The notes under the pieces are model-generated. The model searched no databases, was not told where the DNA came from, and saw only the letters and a list, made by a program, of their open reading frames with translations. 35,476 nucleotides of DNA from Bacteroidales bacterium (GTDB taxonomy: Bacteria; Bacteroidota; Bacteroidia; Bacteroidales; Marinilabiliaceae): positions 1-35,476 of the forward strand of contig JAKSLD010000029.1 of the NCBI GenBank assembly GCA_024401395.1. The letters are read 5' to 3'. The position numbers and the translations under genes are program-made. The first letter of the stretch is position 1, and each line of letters opens with the position of its first letter. Of the stretch, positions 14,937 through 23,298 are shown one piece after another.

Positions 14937-16238
14937 ATGAATATGAATAATAATTCTGTTCCAGTGCTCCTCCTGACAGGTTACCTAGGCTCAGGAAAGA
15001 CTACTCTCATCAATCACGTTCTTACCAATAATAAAGGTATACGTTTCGCCGTAATCGTAAATGATATCGGCGAGGTTAATATAGATGCCGAACTTATCCA
15101 GAAAGGTGGCATCGTGGGCAAAAAGGACGAGAGCCTCGTCGCCCTCCAGAATGGATGTATCTGCTGCACCCTCAAAATGGACCTCGTACAGCAGCTCGAC
15201 GAGATAATGCAGATGAAGAAATTCGACTATATCCTCATCGAGGCTTCGGGTATCTGCGAACCTGCTCCTATCGCTCAGACTATCTGCAATATCCCTACCC
15301 TGGCTCCTCAATATGCTAAGCACGGCTTGCCTGTAGTGGATTGTATCACTACCGTAGTGGACGCTTTCCGCCTGGAAACGGAGTTCGCTGGTGGTAACGA
15401 CCTTACTAAGAAGGATCTCGATGAGGAGGATCTCGAAAACTTGGTTATCCAACAGATCGAATTCTGTAACATCATCATTCTTAATAAGGTATCGGAGGTT
15501 ACTCCTTCTCAGCTTGAGCATATCAAGCAGATTATTGTCGCCTTGCAGCCTAAGGCTAAGATTATCGAGACTGATTACTGTAATGTCAATATCGAGGAGC
15601 TTATAAATACTAATCTCTTCGATTTCGAGTCCGTAGCTACTTCTGCCGCTTGGATCCAGGAGCTGGACCGCCCTTCTACAGAGGAGGAGGAGCATGAGGC
15701 TCGCCATCATCACGATCATCACCATCATGACCATGATGACGATGACGACGATGAGCACGACCATGAACATCACCATCACCACCATGATGACCCTGATCAC
15801 GTATGCGACGAGCATTGCGGATGCCATCATCACCATCACCACCACGATGACGAACATGGCCACACCGAGGAGTATGGTATCTCTACTTTCGTATACTACC
15901 GCCGCCAGGCTTTCGACCTCGATAAGTTCGACCAGATGATTGCCCGCAAATGGAGCAAGAATATCATCCGCGCTAAGGGTATCTGCTATTTCAAGCAGAA
16001 TAAGGATATGTCTTATATCTTCGAGCAGGCTGGTCTCCAGAAAAAACTCACCGAGGCTGGCTTGTGGTTCTGTACCGCCCCAGAGGATGAGTTTAAGGAA
16101 CTCGTAGCACAGAATCCTGAAATATTGAAGGATTGGGACGATGTCTATGGCGACCGTATGCAGAAACTTGTCTTCATCGGTCAGAAAATGGATAAGGAGA
16201 AGATTATCGCCGACCTCGACGATTGTCTGGCTGAATGA
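14937..16238 (+). CDS. CobW/ZNG-type GTPase metallochaperone with His/Asp-rich insert
   Basis: A 433-residue G3E-family GTPase. Walker A is GYLGSGKT (residues 15-22), the metal-binding CxCC is NGCICCTLK (Cys74, 76, 77), and EASGICEPAPIAQT and the guanine-binding NKVSE follow. A CobW C-terminal domain lies at the end (STFVYYRRQAFDLDKFDQMI). Between them is a low-complexity insert (~residues 247-305) of His and Asp/Glu, with VCDEHCGC in the middle (coding 15690-15870), able to hold many metal ions. Relatives deliver Zn or Co to client proteins at the cost of GTP. It is a single-gene unit with its own promoter and terminator, and no cobalamin genes are adjacent, so a zinc role is more likely. 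The metal is inferred. Confidence 0.88.
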   Translation: MNMNNNSVPVLLLTGYLGSGKTTLINHVLTNNKGIRFAVIVNDIGEVNIDAELIQKGGIVGKKDESLVALQNGCICCTLKMDLVQQLDEIMQMKKFDYILIEASGICEPAPIAQTICNIPTLAPQYAKHGLPVVDCITTVVDAFRLETEFAGGNDLTKKDLDEEDLENLVIQQIEFCNIIILNKVSEVTPSQLEHIKQIIVALQPKAKIIETDYCNVNIEELINTNLFDFESVATSAAWIQELDRPSTEEEEHEARHHHDHHHHDHDDDDDDEHDHEHHHHHHDDPDHVCDEHCGCHHHHHHHDDEHGHTEEYGISTFVYYRRQAFDLDKFDQMIARKWSKNIIRAKGICYFKQNKDMSYIFEQAGLQKKLTEAGLWFCTAPEDEFKELVAQNPEILKDWDDVYGDRMQKLVFIGQKMDKEKIIADLDDCLAE

Positions 16239-16274
16239 TCTATTATAAGCGGACCTCTTTATCAACTGGAAAAA

Positions 16275-16312
16275 TAAAAAAATTGCGAGCAACAAGGGAC
16301 TTCTCTTGTACT
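16275..16312. repeat. Dispersed intergenic repeat, copy B
   Basis: Matches 11777-11814 (shared AAAAATTGCGAGCAACAAGG, then ACTTC and CTT.TACTA). It sits between the CobW-family stop and its terminator. Confidence 0.6.
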
Positions 16313-16340
16313 AGACTTATACTAGAATGCTACTTCATAG

Positions 16341-16378
16341 AATAAAAGTGCGACCCAACCGTTGCACTTTTATTTTTT
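16341..16378 (+). terminator. Rho-independent terminator after the CobW-family gene
   Basis: The stem AATAAAAGTGC (16341-16351) with GCACTTTTATT (16364-16374) has a 12-nt loop and a T-run on the plus strand. Confidence 0.85.
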
Positions 16379-16383
16379 ATCCT

Positions 16384-16391
16384 TATCTTTG
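16384..16391 (+). promoter_or_regulatory. Bacteroidetes -7 promoter element for floA
   Basis: TATCTTTG fits TAnnTTTG. It sits immediately after the upstream terminator and 31 bp before the floA start. Confidence 0.55.
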
Positions 16392-16422
16392 AGTTAACAG
16401 AAAAACATACTCATTTAAGAAT

Positions 16423-17415
16423 ATGGATCCAACAACATTGATCTTTTTAATAGTAGGCGCAGTCGTAGCATTGTGCATACTACTCTACTATGTGCCTATC
16501 GTCCTCTGGTTCTCGGCCATAGTTTCGGGTGTCCACATCTCACTCGTACAACTCGTCTTGATGCGAATACGTAAGGTTCCACCTTCAATTATCGTTCAGG
16601 CTATGATCGAGGCTCATAAGGCCGGCCTCGAAAAGATTCGCCGCGATGAACTCGAGGCGCACTACCTCGCTGGCGGTCACGTCAAGAACGTAGTTCACGC
16701 CCTCGTTTCTGCTAACAAGGCTAATATCAACCTTAGCTTCCAGATGGCTACAGCTATCGACCTCGCCGGTCGTGACGTATTCCAGGCTGTGCAGATGTCT
16801 GTTAACCCTAAGGTTATCGATACTCCTCCTGTAACTGCTGTCGCTAAGGATGGTATCCAGCTTATCGCTAAGGCTCGCGTGACCGTTCGCGCTAATATCA
16901 AGCAACTGGTCGGCGGTGCTGGCGAAGAGACTGTATTGGCTCGCGTAGGTGAGGGCATCGTATCTAGTATCGGCTCTTCTGATTCTCATAAGACGGTGCT
17001 CGAGAACCCTGACAGTATCTCGCGTGTCGTTCTGGAAAAGGGCCTCGACGCAGGTACCGCTTTCGAAATCTTGTCTATCGATATCGCGGATATCGACATA
17101 GGTAAGAATATCGGTGCCGTCCTCCAAATGGATCAGGCTAATGCCGATAAGAATATCGCTCAGGCTAAGGCCGAGGAACGCCGCGCTATGGCCGTAGCTC
17201 TCGAACAGGAGATGAAGGCTAAGGCTCAGGAGGCTCGCGCTAAGGTTATCGAGGCTGAGGCTGAAGTGCCTCGCGCTATGGCTGAGGCTTTCCGTTCTGG
17301 CAATCTGGGTATCATGGACTATGCCCGCTACCAGAACCTCCAGGCTGATACCTCAATGCGCGAATCTATCGCTAAGCCCACCTCTTCTACCCCAGCTCCT
17401 CAACAGCAGAAATAA
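16423..17415 (+). CDS. floA: Flotillin-like protein FloA (SPFH family, UPF0365)
   Basis: A 330-residue protein, the usual length for FloA. It has a hydrophobic N-terminal anchor ([20 protein letters not shown], ~5-27), then the UPF0365 signature region [20 protein letters not shown]. The SPFH domain follows ([40 protein letters not shown]). The long C-terminal part is Ala/Glu-rich and coiled ([40 protein letters not shown]), ending in a Pro/Gln tail. Flotillins oligomerise on the inner face of the membrane and organise functional microdomains. There is no NfeD gene next to it, although one often accompanies flotillins elsewhere. The gene is a single transcription unit between two terminators. 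Codon use is extremely biased, suggesting high expression. Confidence 0.95.
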   Translation: MDPTTLIFLIVGAVVALCILLYYVPIVLWFSAIVSGVHISLVQLVLMRIRKVPPSIIVQAMIEAHKAGLEKIRRDELEAHYLAGGHVKNVVHALVSANKANINLSFQMATAIDLAGRDVFQAVQMSVNPKVIDTPPVTAVAKDGIQLIAKARVTVRANIKQLVGGAGEETVLARVGEGIVSSIGSSDSHKTVLENPDSISRVVLEKGLDAGTAFEILSIDIADIDIGKNIGAVLQMDQANADKNIAQAKAEERRAMAVALEQEMKAKAQEARAKVIEAEAEVPRAMAEAFRSGNLGIMDYARYQNLQADTSMRESIAKPTSSTPAPQQQK

Positions 17416-17441
17416 TATGCAGAAGTAATCTAATACTTTAT

Positions 17442-17476
17442 AAGAGGGCGTGTCAAATTAGACACGCCCTCTTTTT
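17442..17476 (+). terminator. Rho-independent terminator after floA
   Basis: A perfect 13-bp stem, AAGAGGGCGTGTC (17442-17454) with GACACGCCCTCTT (17461-17473), around AAATTA and followed by T residues. Confidence 0.93.
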
Positions 17477-17482
17477 GTCCTA

Positions 17483-17643
17483 CCTAGCCCAACTACCCCA
17501 CTAGCCCAACTACCCCATCTAGTCCCTCTACCCCACCTAGCTCATCTACCCCACCTAGCCCTTCTACCCCACCTAGCCCTTCTACCCCATCTAGCCCTTC
17601 TACCCCTCCTAGCCCATCTACCCTACCTAGCCCAACTTCCCTT
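17483..17643. repeat. 18-bp minisatellite, about nine units
   Basis: Nine head-to-tail units with consensus CCTAGCCC(T/A)(T/A)CTACCCCA, one of them 17 bp, the last degenerate. They fill most of the 340-bp gap 17416-17755 between the floA terminator and the xerD promoter. There is no start codon or extension that would make it a gene. The rest of the gap (17644-17719) shows nothing recognisable. Confidence 0.9.
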
Positions 17644-17719
17644 CGTCAACAAGCTCAAAAATCCCTTAAATCCCCAGAATCTGCGTGCCCCCAGAAACCG
17701 ATAAATCAGAAATTAGCAG

Positions 17720-17727
17720 TATATTTG
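17720..17727 (+). promoter_or_regulatory. Bacteroidetes -7 promoter element for xerD
   Basis: TATATTTG matches TAnnTTTG, 29 bp before the xerD start codon. Confidence 0.6.
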
Positions 17728-17755
17728 CATCGACATAGGAATATTTCTGACAACA

Positions 17756-18649
17756 ATGTGGCAAGACGATATAGAATTCTATCAGGAGTACCTCAGACTG
17801 CAACGAGGTCTATCGGTAAACTCCATCAATGCATATACTTCCGACATCCATAAACTTATTGAATACCTCGAATCTCAACAGATAGAACTGCCTCTGTCTC
17901 ATGTCAAGCTTAAGCACTTGCGTGGAATGATAGAGTGGCTCACCGAAAATGGTATCTCTTCTCGAACTCAGGCTCGTGTAATCAGCGGTATCAAGCAGTT
18001 CTTTAAGTGTATGTTACTGGATGAACGTATCGATGAGGACCCTACGTCTCTCCTCGAATCGCCGAAACTGGGACGTAAACTCCCTGCTGTCCTCAGTTTG
18101 GAACAGATAGAATCTATCCTCGGTAATATCGACCTTTCTCAACGCGATGGCTACCGCAATAGGGCTATCATCGGAACGCTCTATAGCTGCGGATTGCGCG
18201 TATCTGAACTTACCGACCTCCTTATTTCTAATATCTCTTTCGAAAATAGCTACATCCGCGTATTCGGTAAGGGTCGTAAGGAACGCCTGGTACCTATCAA
18301 CGAACGTGTCCTGGGTGATATCAAGGAGTATGTATATGGCTGGCGAGCTGAACAGAATATCGACCCTAAGGCTTCTGACTTCCTTTTCCTCAATAAGGAT
18401 GGCAAACCGCTCTCTCGCGTTTCTGTGTTCAATATCATCAAAAAGTCTGTACTTGACGCTGGTATTGATATGGTGGTCAGCCCTCATACTTTGCGACATT
18501 CTTTCGCTACCCACCTTATCGCTGGCGGGGCTAACGTACGCGCCGTACAGGAGATGCTCGGTCACGCTAGCATTATGACTACCGAAATTTATACTCATCT
18601 CGACCAGAAATATCTATCTGAGAGCATAAAAAAACACCCACGTTCATAG
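17756..18649 (+). CDS. xerD: Site-specific tyrosine recombinase XerD
   Basis: A 297-residue protein, the standard XerC/D length. The N-terminal SAM-like core-binding domain (QEYLRLQRGLSVNSINAYTS) precedes the catalytic domain. All catalytic residues are present: Arg148 (SCGLRVSE), Lys172 (GKGRKERLVP), His244 and Arg247 (HTLRHSFATH), His270 (MLGHASI) and the nucleophile Tyr279 (TEIYTHLD). It resolves chromosome dimers at dif together with a second Xer protein. Surrounded by housekeeping genes, with no attachment repeats, it is the cellular enzyme rather than an element integrase. It lies 58 bp before valS, which has its own promoter. Confidence 0.93.
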   Translation: MWQDDIEFYQEYLRLQRGLSVNSINAYTSDIHKLIEYLESQQIELPLSHVKLKHLRGMIEWLTENGISSRTQARVISGIKQFFKCMLLDERIDEDPTSLLESPKLGRKLPAVLSLEQIESILGNIDLSQRDGYRNRAIIGTLYSCGLRVSELTDLLISNISFENSYIRVFGKGRKERLVPINERVLGDIKEYVYGWRAEQNIDPKASDFLFLNKDGKPLSRVSVFNIIKKSVLDAGIDMVVSPHTLRHSFATHLIAGGANVRAVQEMLGHASIMTTEIYTHLDQKYLSESIKKHPRS

Positions 18650-18658
18650 TTTTTTCAC

Positions 18659-18666
18659 TAACTTTG
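18659..18666 (+). promoter_or_regulatory. Bacteroidetes -7 promoter element for valS
   Basis: TAACTTTG fits TAnnTTTG and lies 9 bp past the xerD stop and 41 bp before the valS start. Confidence 0.6.
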
Positions 18667-18707
18667 CACGCGCATAATATAGAATAATAAGATATATCGA
18701 TATACAA

Positions 18708-21326
18708 ATGGAATTAGCAAGTAAATACTCACCAGCCGAAATCGAGGCTCGTTGGTATAAGTATTGGACCGACAATAAGCTTTTCGCATCTAAACCTGAT
18801 GCTCGTAAGCCTTATACAATCGTAATCCCTCCACCTAACGTTACAGGTGTGCTCCACATGGGTCACATGCTTAACAACACTATCCAGGATATCCTCATCC
18901 GTCGCGCACGTCAGGAGGGTAAAAACGCTCTTTGGGTGCCTGGTACCGACCACGCTTCTATCGCTACAGAGGCTAAGGTGGTGAACAAACTTGCTGGTCA
19001 GGGTATCAAGAAGACCGACCTCTCTCGCGAGGAGTTCCTAGGTCACGTATGGGACTGGACTAATGAGCACGGAGGTATTATCCTTAAGCAGCTCCGTCGC
19101 TTGGGCGCTTCTTGCGACTGGGACCGTACTGCTTTCACAATGGACGAGACTCGTTCAGAGAGCGTTATCAAGGTTTTCTGTGACCTCTATGAGAAGGGCC
19201 TCATCTACCGCGGCGTTCGTATGGTCAACTGGGACCCTAAGGCTCTCACAGCTCTCTCTGATGAGGAGGTTATCTATAAGGAGTCTCATGGTAAACTCTA
19301 CTACCTCCGTTACGAAATCGAGGGCGAGAAGGGTAAGTATGCTATCGTAGCTACTACTCGTCCTGAGACTATCATGGGCGATACCGCTATGTGTATCAAC
19401 CCTAATGACCCTAAGAATACTCACCTCAAGGGTAAGCGCGTTATCGTGCCTCTCGTAGGCCGCTCTATCCCTGTCATCGAGGATGAATATGTGGATATCG
19501 AGTTCGGTACTGGTTGCCTTAAGGTAACTCCAGCTCACGACGTAAACGACTATATGCTCGGCGAGAAGTATAACCTCCCTAGCATCGATATCTTTAATGA
19601 TAATGGTACTATCTCTGAGGCTGCAGGTATGTACGTAGGTATGGACCGCTTCGAGGTGCGTAAGCAGATCGAAATCGACCTCCAGAATGCTGGTCTCCTC
19701 GAGAAGACTGAGGAGTATACCAACAATGTGGGCTTCTCTGAGCGTACTAATGTACCTATCGAGCCAAAACTTTCTATGCAGTGGTTCCTCAAGATGTCCG
19801 ACCTCGCTAAGCCGGCTCTCGACGCTGTAATGAATGATGATATCAAGTTCTACCCTGCTAAGTACAAGAATACTTATAAGTATTGGATGGAGAACATCAA
19901 GGATTGGTGTATCTCTCGTCAGCTTTGGTGGGGTCACCGTATCCCTGCTTACTACCTCCCACAGGGTGGCTATGTAGTAGCCAACTCTCTTGAGGAAGCA
20001 TTCGAGCTCGCTAAGCAGAAAGACGCAAATATCAAGAAGGAGGATCTCCGTCAGGATGAGGATTGCCTCGATACTTGGTTCTCTTCTTGGTTGTGGCCTA
20101 TCTCTCTCTTTAATGGTATCAATGACCCAGATAATGAGGAGATTAATTATTACTACCCTACTTCTGACCTCGTAACTGGTCCGGATATCATCTTCTTCTG
20201 GGTAGCTCGTATGATTATGGCTGGTTACCAGTACAAGGGCCAGATGCCTTTCAAGAATGTATACTTCACTGGTATCGTTCGCGATAAGCTTGGCCGTAAG
20301 ATGTCTAAGCAGCTCGGTAACTCTCCTGACCCTCTTGATCTCATCGACCGCTTCGGCGCCGATGGCGTTCGTATGGGTATGATGCTTTCTGCTCCTGCAG
20401 GTAACGATATCCTCTTCGATGAGTCTCTCTGCGAGCAGGGCCGTAACTTCAATAATAAGATTTGGAACGCTTACCGCCTCGTTAAGGGCCTCGAGGTTAA
20501 GGATCTCGAACAGCCTGAGGCAGCTAAGATTGCTGTCGACTGGTTCGGCGCTCAACTTCGTGAGACTGCTGCCGAGGTTCGCGACCTCTACTCTAAATAC
20601 CGCTTGTCTGAAGCTCTCATGGCTATCTACAAGCTCTTCTGGGATGAGTTCTCTAGCTGGTACCTCGAGATGATTAAGCCTGCTTATGGCTGCCCTATCG
20701 ATAGCAAGACCTACAACCAGACTCTCGCTTACTTCGAGCAGCTCCTTAAGCTCCTCCACCCATTCATGCCTTTCATCACAGAGGAGTTGTGGCAGAATAT
20801 GGGCGACCGCAAGGATGGCGAGTCTATCATGTTCGCTGAGGTGGGGATCGCAGAACCAACAGCTGCTGATAAGAATCTCATAGAGATGGTAAATGCCGCT
20901 AAGAACATAGTTTCTGGCGTACGTACTATCCGCAACCAGAAGAATATCCCTCCTAAGGAGGCTCTTGAACTCCAGATCGTAGGCAAGAACGACTACGCTT
21001 CTATGGATTCTATTGTCCTCAAGATGGCTAACCTCAAGGGTATCTCTATCGTACCTTCTAAGGCTGATAACGCTCAGTCGTTCATGGTAGGCACACAGGA
21101 GTGTACCGTACCTCTCGAGGGCTTCATCGATAAGGATGCTGAAATAGCTAAGCTTCAGGCTGAACTCAAGCACCTCGAGGGCTTCCTCGTTGGCGTTGAG
21201 AAGAAACTCTCTAACGAGAAGTTCGTCTCTGGCGCTCCTGCTCAGGTCGTAGAGATGGAACGTAAGAAGCAGGCTGATGCTACTTCTAAAATCGCTGCTA
21301 TCAAGGAGCAACTCGCAAAGTTGTAA
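18708..21326 (+). CDS. valS: Valyl-tRNA synthetase
   Basis: An 872-residue class I synthetase that attaches valine to tRNA-Val in the cytoplasm. The HIGH motif appears as [15 protein letters not shown] (HMGH at 50-53) and the KMSKS motif as [17 protein letters not shown] (531-535). The CP1 editing domain lies between them ([33 protein letters not shown]), followed by the anticodon-binding helices and the C-terminal coiled arm typical of ValS ([20 protein letters not shown] to the end). Codon use is strongly biased. It is transcribed from its own promoter and ends at a strong terminator. Confidence 0.97.
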   Translation: MELASKYSPAEIEARWYKYWTDNKLFASKPDARKPYTIVIPPPNVTGVLHMGHMLNNTIQDILIRRARQEGKNALWVPGTDHASIATEAKVVNKLAGQGIKKTDLSREEFLGHVWDWTNEHGGIILKQLRRLGASCDWDRTAFTMDETRSESVIKVFCDLYEKGLIYRGVRMVNWDPKALTALSDEEVIYKESHGKLYYLRYEIEGEKGKYAIVATTRPETIMGDTAMCINPNDPKNTHLKGKRVIVPLVGRSIPVIEDEYVDIEFGTGCLKVTPAHDVNDYMLGEKYNLPSIDIFNDNGTISEAAGMYVGMDRFEVRKQIEIDLQNAGLLEKTEEYTNNVGFSERTNVPIEPKLSMQWFLKMSDLAKPALDAVMNDDIKFYPAKYKNTYKYWMENIKDWCISRQLWWGHRIPAYYLPQGGYVVANSLEEAFELAKQKDANIKKEDLRQDEDCLDTWFSSWLWPISLFNGINDPDNEEINYYYPTSDLVTGPDIIFFWVARMIMAGYQYKGQMPFKNVYFTGIVRDKLGRKMSKQLGNSPDPLDLIDRFGADGVRMGMMLSAPAGNDILFDESLCEQGRNFNNKIWNAYRLVKGLEVKDLEQPEAAKIAVDWFGAQLRETAAEVRDLYSKYRLSEALMAIYKLFWDEFSSWYLEMIKPAYGCPIDSKTYNQTLAYFEQLLKLLHPFMPFITEELWQNMGDRKDGESIMFAEVGIAEPTAADKNLIEMVNAAKNIVSGVRTIRNQKNIPPKEALELQIVGKNDYASMDSIVLKMANLKGISIVPSKADNAQSFMVGTQECTVPLEGFIDKDAEIAKLQAELKHLEGFLVGVEKKLSNEKFVSGAPAQVVEMERKKQADATSKIAAIKEQLAKL

Positions 21327-21352
21327 GCCTTTTAGATAACTCAAATCATTGT

Positions 21353-21391
21353 AATCCCCCGTCTGAATATCTTTCCGACGGGGGATTTTTC
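21353..21391 (+). terminator. Rho-independent terminator after valS
   Basis: AATCCCCCGTC (21353-21363) pairs with GACGGGGGATT (21377-21387) over 11 bp, followed by a T-rich tract. Confidence 0.92.
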
Positions 21392-21500
21392 TTTTTCCTG
21401 TCGTCTTTCTTCTGTCTATTTGATGTCATATTCAATTTTTTTTTTACTTTCCCATTTTACTTTCCTACCTTTCTCAGGTCTAATATGGAAAATACGGTTG

Positions 21501-22046
21501 ATGAAGGAACTAAATAGATATACTGATGCCCAGATCATCGATGCCTTGCATAGCAATCTCGACCAAGGCTTCAAAATGATCGTTGATACGTATACCCAGC
21601 AGGTGTACTGGAACATCAGACGTCTGATAGTCAACTTTCACGATACCGAGGATGTAGTACAGGAAACGTTCTTGAAAATATATAGGTCCGCCAGCTCTTT
21701 CCGTGGTGATAGCTCCTTGAAAACGTGGATATTTAGAATATCGACTAACGAGGCTCTCCGTTATCTGGAAAAACAGCAGCATAAACACGAGCAGAACGGC
21801 AACGAACCTTCGGAATGGTTCACTGCTCAGGCGGATGAGTATATCAACTACGACGAGGAGGTGTCCGTCAAATTCCAAAAGGCGATTCACTCTCTCCCTC
21901 CAACCCAGAAGGCTGTTTTCAACCTTAGGTACTACGACGAACTGGATTATGACGAGATTGCCCTCGCTTTGGATATCTCGCCTGCTTCAGCTAAACAGAA
22001 TTATCATATCGCTAAAGAGAAAATAAAGGCTATAATAACTGAATAA
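21501..22046 (+). CDS. ECF-type RNA polymerase sigma factor
   Basis: From the ATG at 21501 it has 181 residues, typical for ECF sigma factors. The 27-residue upstream extension (from 21420) is a T-rich, non-conserved reading of the leader. Region 2 is DTEDVVQETFLKIYRSASSF then LKTWIFRISTNEALRYL. Region 4, an HTH, is SLPPTQKAVFNLRYYDELDY then DEIALALDISPASAKQNYHI. It directs RNA polymerase to a set of promoters, probably including its own operon. The gene after it encodes a single-pass membrane protein one base past the stop, the usual place for an anti-sigma factor. It falls in the ECF class common in Bacteroidetes; the inducing signal is unknown. Confidence 0.92.
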   Translation: MKELNRYTDAQIIDALHSNLDQGFKMIVDTYTQQVYWNIRRLIVNFHDTEDVVQETFLKIYRSASSFRGDSSLKTWIFRISTNEALRYLEKQQHKHEQNGNEPSEWFTAQADEYINYDEEVSVKFQKAIHSLPPTQKAVFNLRYYDELDYDEIALALDISPASAKQNYHIAKEKIKAIITE

Positions 22047-22047
22047 T

Positions 22048-22425
22048 ATGATGAATAATGATATAGAATTCGACAATATCGGTAAGCAGACGCCTTTCCG
22101 CTTGCCTGAAGGCTACCTCAATAGCCTCCAACAGGATATTCTCAAAAGGAATGCTCAGCCAGCTAATACCGCCTCCCTACCCCAGAAACGTGTCTCAACC
22201 ATCCGTTTGTGGACCGTAGTGGCTAGCGCCGCTTGCATTGCCTTCCTCATCGCTGGTAGTTGGATGTTCTCTACACACACCATTACTAAGCAGTATACTA
22301 TCGAGGATATCGATATGTATTTCGCACAATTATCAGAGGACGACCAGCAGTTTTTGCTGGACATCTATGATGATATTGATTTTGAAGATTATTTATTAAC
22401 ACCAATAGACAACACAAGCCTATGA
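22048..22425 (+). CDS. Single-TM protein, putative anti-sigma factor
   Basis: A 125-residue protein: a polar N-terminal part of ~50 residues (DNIGKQTPFRLPEGYLNSLQ, cytoplasmic), one transmembrane helix (LWTVVASAACIAFLIAGSWM, ~54-73) and an acidic C-terminal part (QLSEDDQQFLLDIYDDIDFE). FRLPEGYLNSL resembles the N-terminal FxVPEGYF-type segment seen in many small Bacteroidetes proteins encoded beside ECF sigma genes. It starts one base after the sigma stop and overlaps the next gene by 4 bp (ATGA). Membrane location and position suggest it holds the sigma factor inactive; no zinc-binding HxxxCxxC motif is present. The role is inference. Confidence 0.75.
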   Translation: MMNNDIEFDNIGKQTPFRLPEGYLNSLQQDILKRNAQPANTASLPQKRVSTIRLWTVVASAACIAFLIAGSWMFSTHTITKQYTIEDIDMYFAQLSEDDQQFLLDIYDDIDFEDYLLTPIDNTSL

Positions 22426-23174
22426 AAAAGTTTATTTTTTTCGCGCTAGCAGCTGTAGCTTGCTTTAGCGCTAACGCTCAGATTGATGCCCAGCACCCCG
22501 ATACATTGCGCCAGCGTATGTCTCGCGAGGAACTTACAGCAGCTCAGGCTAACTACATCGCATCTGAACTTAAATTGGATGAGGAAACAACTGCTAAATT
22601 CATCGCTTCTTTTACCGCTTACCAGAAGGAAATCTGGTCTTTGGTTCCTGTAATGGGCCCAAAGAGAGGTCATAGAGATGGTTTCAACCACGGAAATGGC
22701 AATGGTCCTAAAGAGGGTTTTAAGGATGCCCATAAGGATGGCCACAAGGATGGTCATAAAGACGGTCGCAAAGAGCACATGAATGGCGACAAGGAGAACC
22801 ACGGCCATAATGGTAAGCATAATCATGACAAGCAGAAGCCTGAAGCTGATCAGGTCCAGGAGAATACTCCTCCTACTCCAGGCGAAGGCCCTAGCATGGA
22901 GAGCCGTTTCGAACGCCGTCGCCAGGTTCTCGACATTCAGGAGAAGTTCTACAATGAGTGCCGCGGATTCCTCTCTGAGGAGCAGGTCGAACAGCTCTTC
23001 AATATGGAGAAGAAGCATTTCGAAAATATGTCTAAAAGACATGGCGACAGACATCACAAGGGTGGCAATAACCCTTTCAACCGTGGCCATAAGGGTCAGC
23101 ATGGTCATGGCCATCACGGCAATTTTGACAAAAACGCTGATAATGGTAATGCCCAAACAGAAACTGCCGAATAA
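22422..23174 (+). CDS. Secreted His/Lys/Gly-rich Spy/CpxP-like protein
   Basis: A 250-residue protein with a signal peptide (MKKFIFFALAAVACFSANAQ). Two helical segments resemble Spy/CpxP (LTXXQ-type) periplasmic proteins: REELTAAQANYIASELKLDE with TTAKFIASFTAYQKEIWSLV, and RRRQVLDIQEKFYNECRGFL with SEEQVEQLFNMEKKHFENMS. Between and after them lie low-complexity stretches rich in His, Lys, Asp and Gly (HKDGHKDGHKDGRKEHMNGD; RHGDRHHKGGNN; HKGQHGHGHHGNFDK). Spy/CpxP relatives sense or buffer envelope stress, and the His-rich parts suggest metal binding. It is the last gene of the sigma operon and overlaps the TM protein gene by 4 bp, so it is probably a stress output or a third regulator. A metal-sensor role is inferred. 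Confidence 0.75.
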   Translation: MKKFIFFALAAVACFSANAQIDAQHPDTLRQRMSREELTAAQANYIASELKLDEETTAKFIASFTAYQKEIWSLVPVMGPKRGHRDGFNHGNGNGPKEGFKDAHKDGHKDGHKDGRKEHMNGDKENHGHNGKHNHDKQKPEADQVQENTPPTPGEGPSMESRFERRRQVLDIQEKFYNECRGFLSEEQVEQLFNMEKKHFENMSKRHGDRHHKGGNNPFNRGHKGQHGHGHHGNFDKNADNGNAQTETAE

Positions 23175-23205
23175 ATTATTGTCTTAATAATTACCTGCAA
23201 TAACA

Positions 23206-23237
23206 AAAGCGAGCATCCACAAAAGAATGCTCGCTTT
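23206..23237 (+). terminator. Terminator after the sigma operon
   Basis: AAAGCGAGCAT (23206-23216) pairs perfectly with ATGCTCGCTTT (23227-23237) around a 10-nt loop. The T tract is short. It may also serve the convergent minus-strand gene. Confidence 0.75.
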
Positions 23238-23298
23238 CCTTATATTTACTAAATAAATATCGTATAATACCTCAAAACTTAGGAATTAGGAATTACAA

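Noticed and set aside
14991-16295. 434-codon open frame antisense to the CobW-family gene
   Set aside because: Same codon-bias shadow; the apparent hydrophobic Val/Met-rich stretch is the reverse reading of the His/Asp insert.
17483-17643. CRISPR array
   Set aside because: Units are contiguous without unique spacers and only 18 bp long; this is a minisatellite.
17756-18649. Integrase of a mobile element
   Set aside because: Length, motifs and housekeeping neighbours fit XerD; no attachment repeats or cargo adjoin it.
19155-21344. 729-codon open frame antisense to valS
   Set aside because: It is an effect of the extreme codon bias of valS, which leaves no stop codons in the opposite frame. 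The sequence has no domain or signal and valS itself is unquestionable.
21420-21500. N-terminal extension of the sigma factor
   Set aside because: The extension is a T-rich reading of the leader; the ECF family starts at about MKELNRYTD and a 181-residue product is normal.
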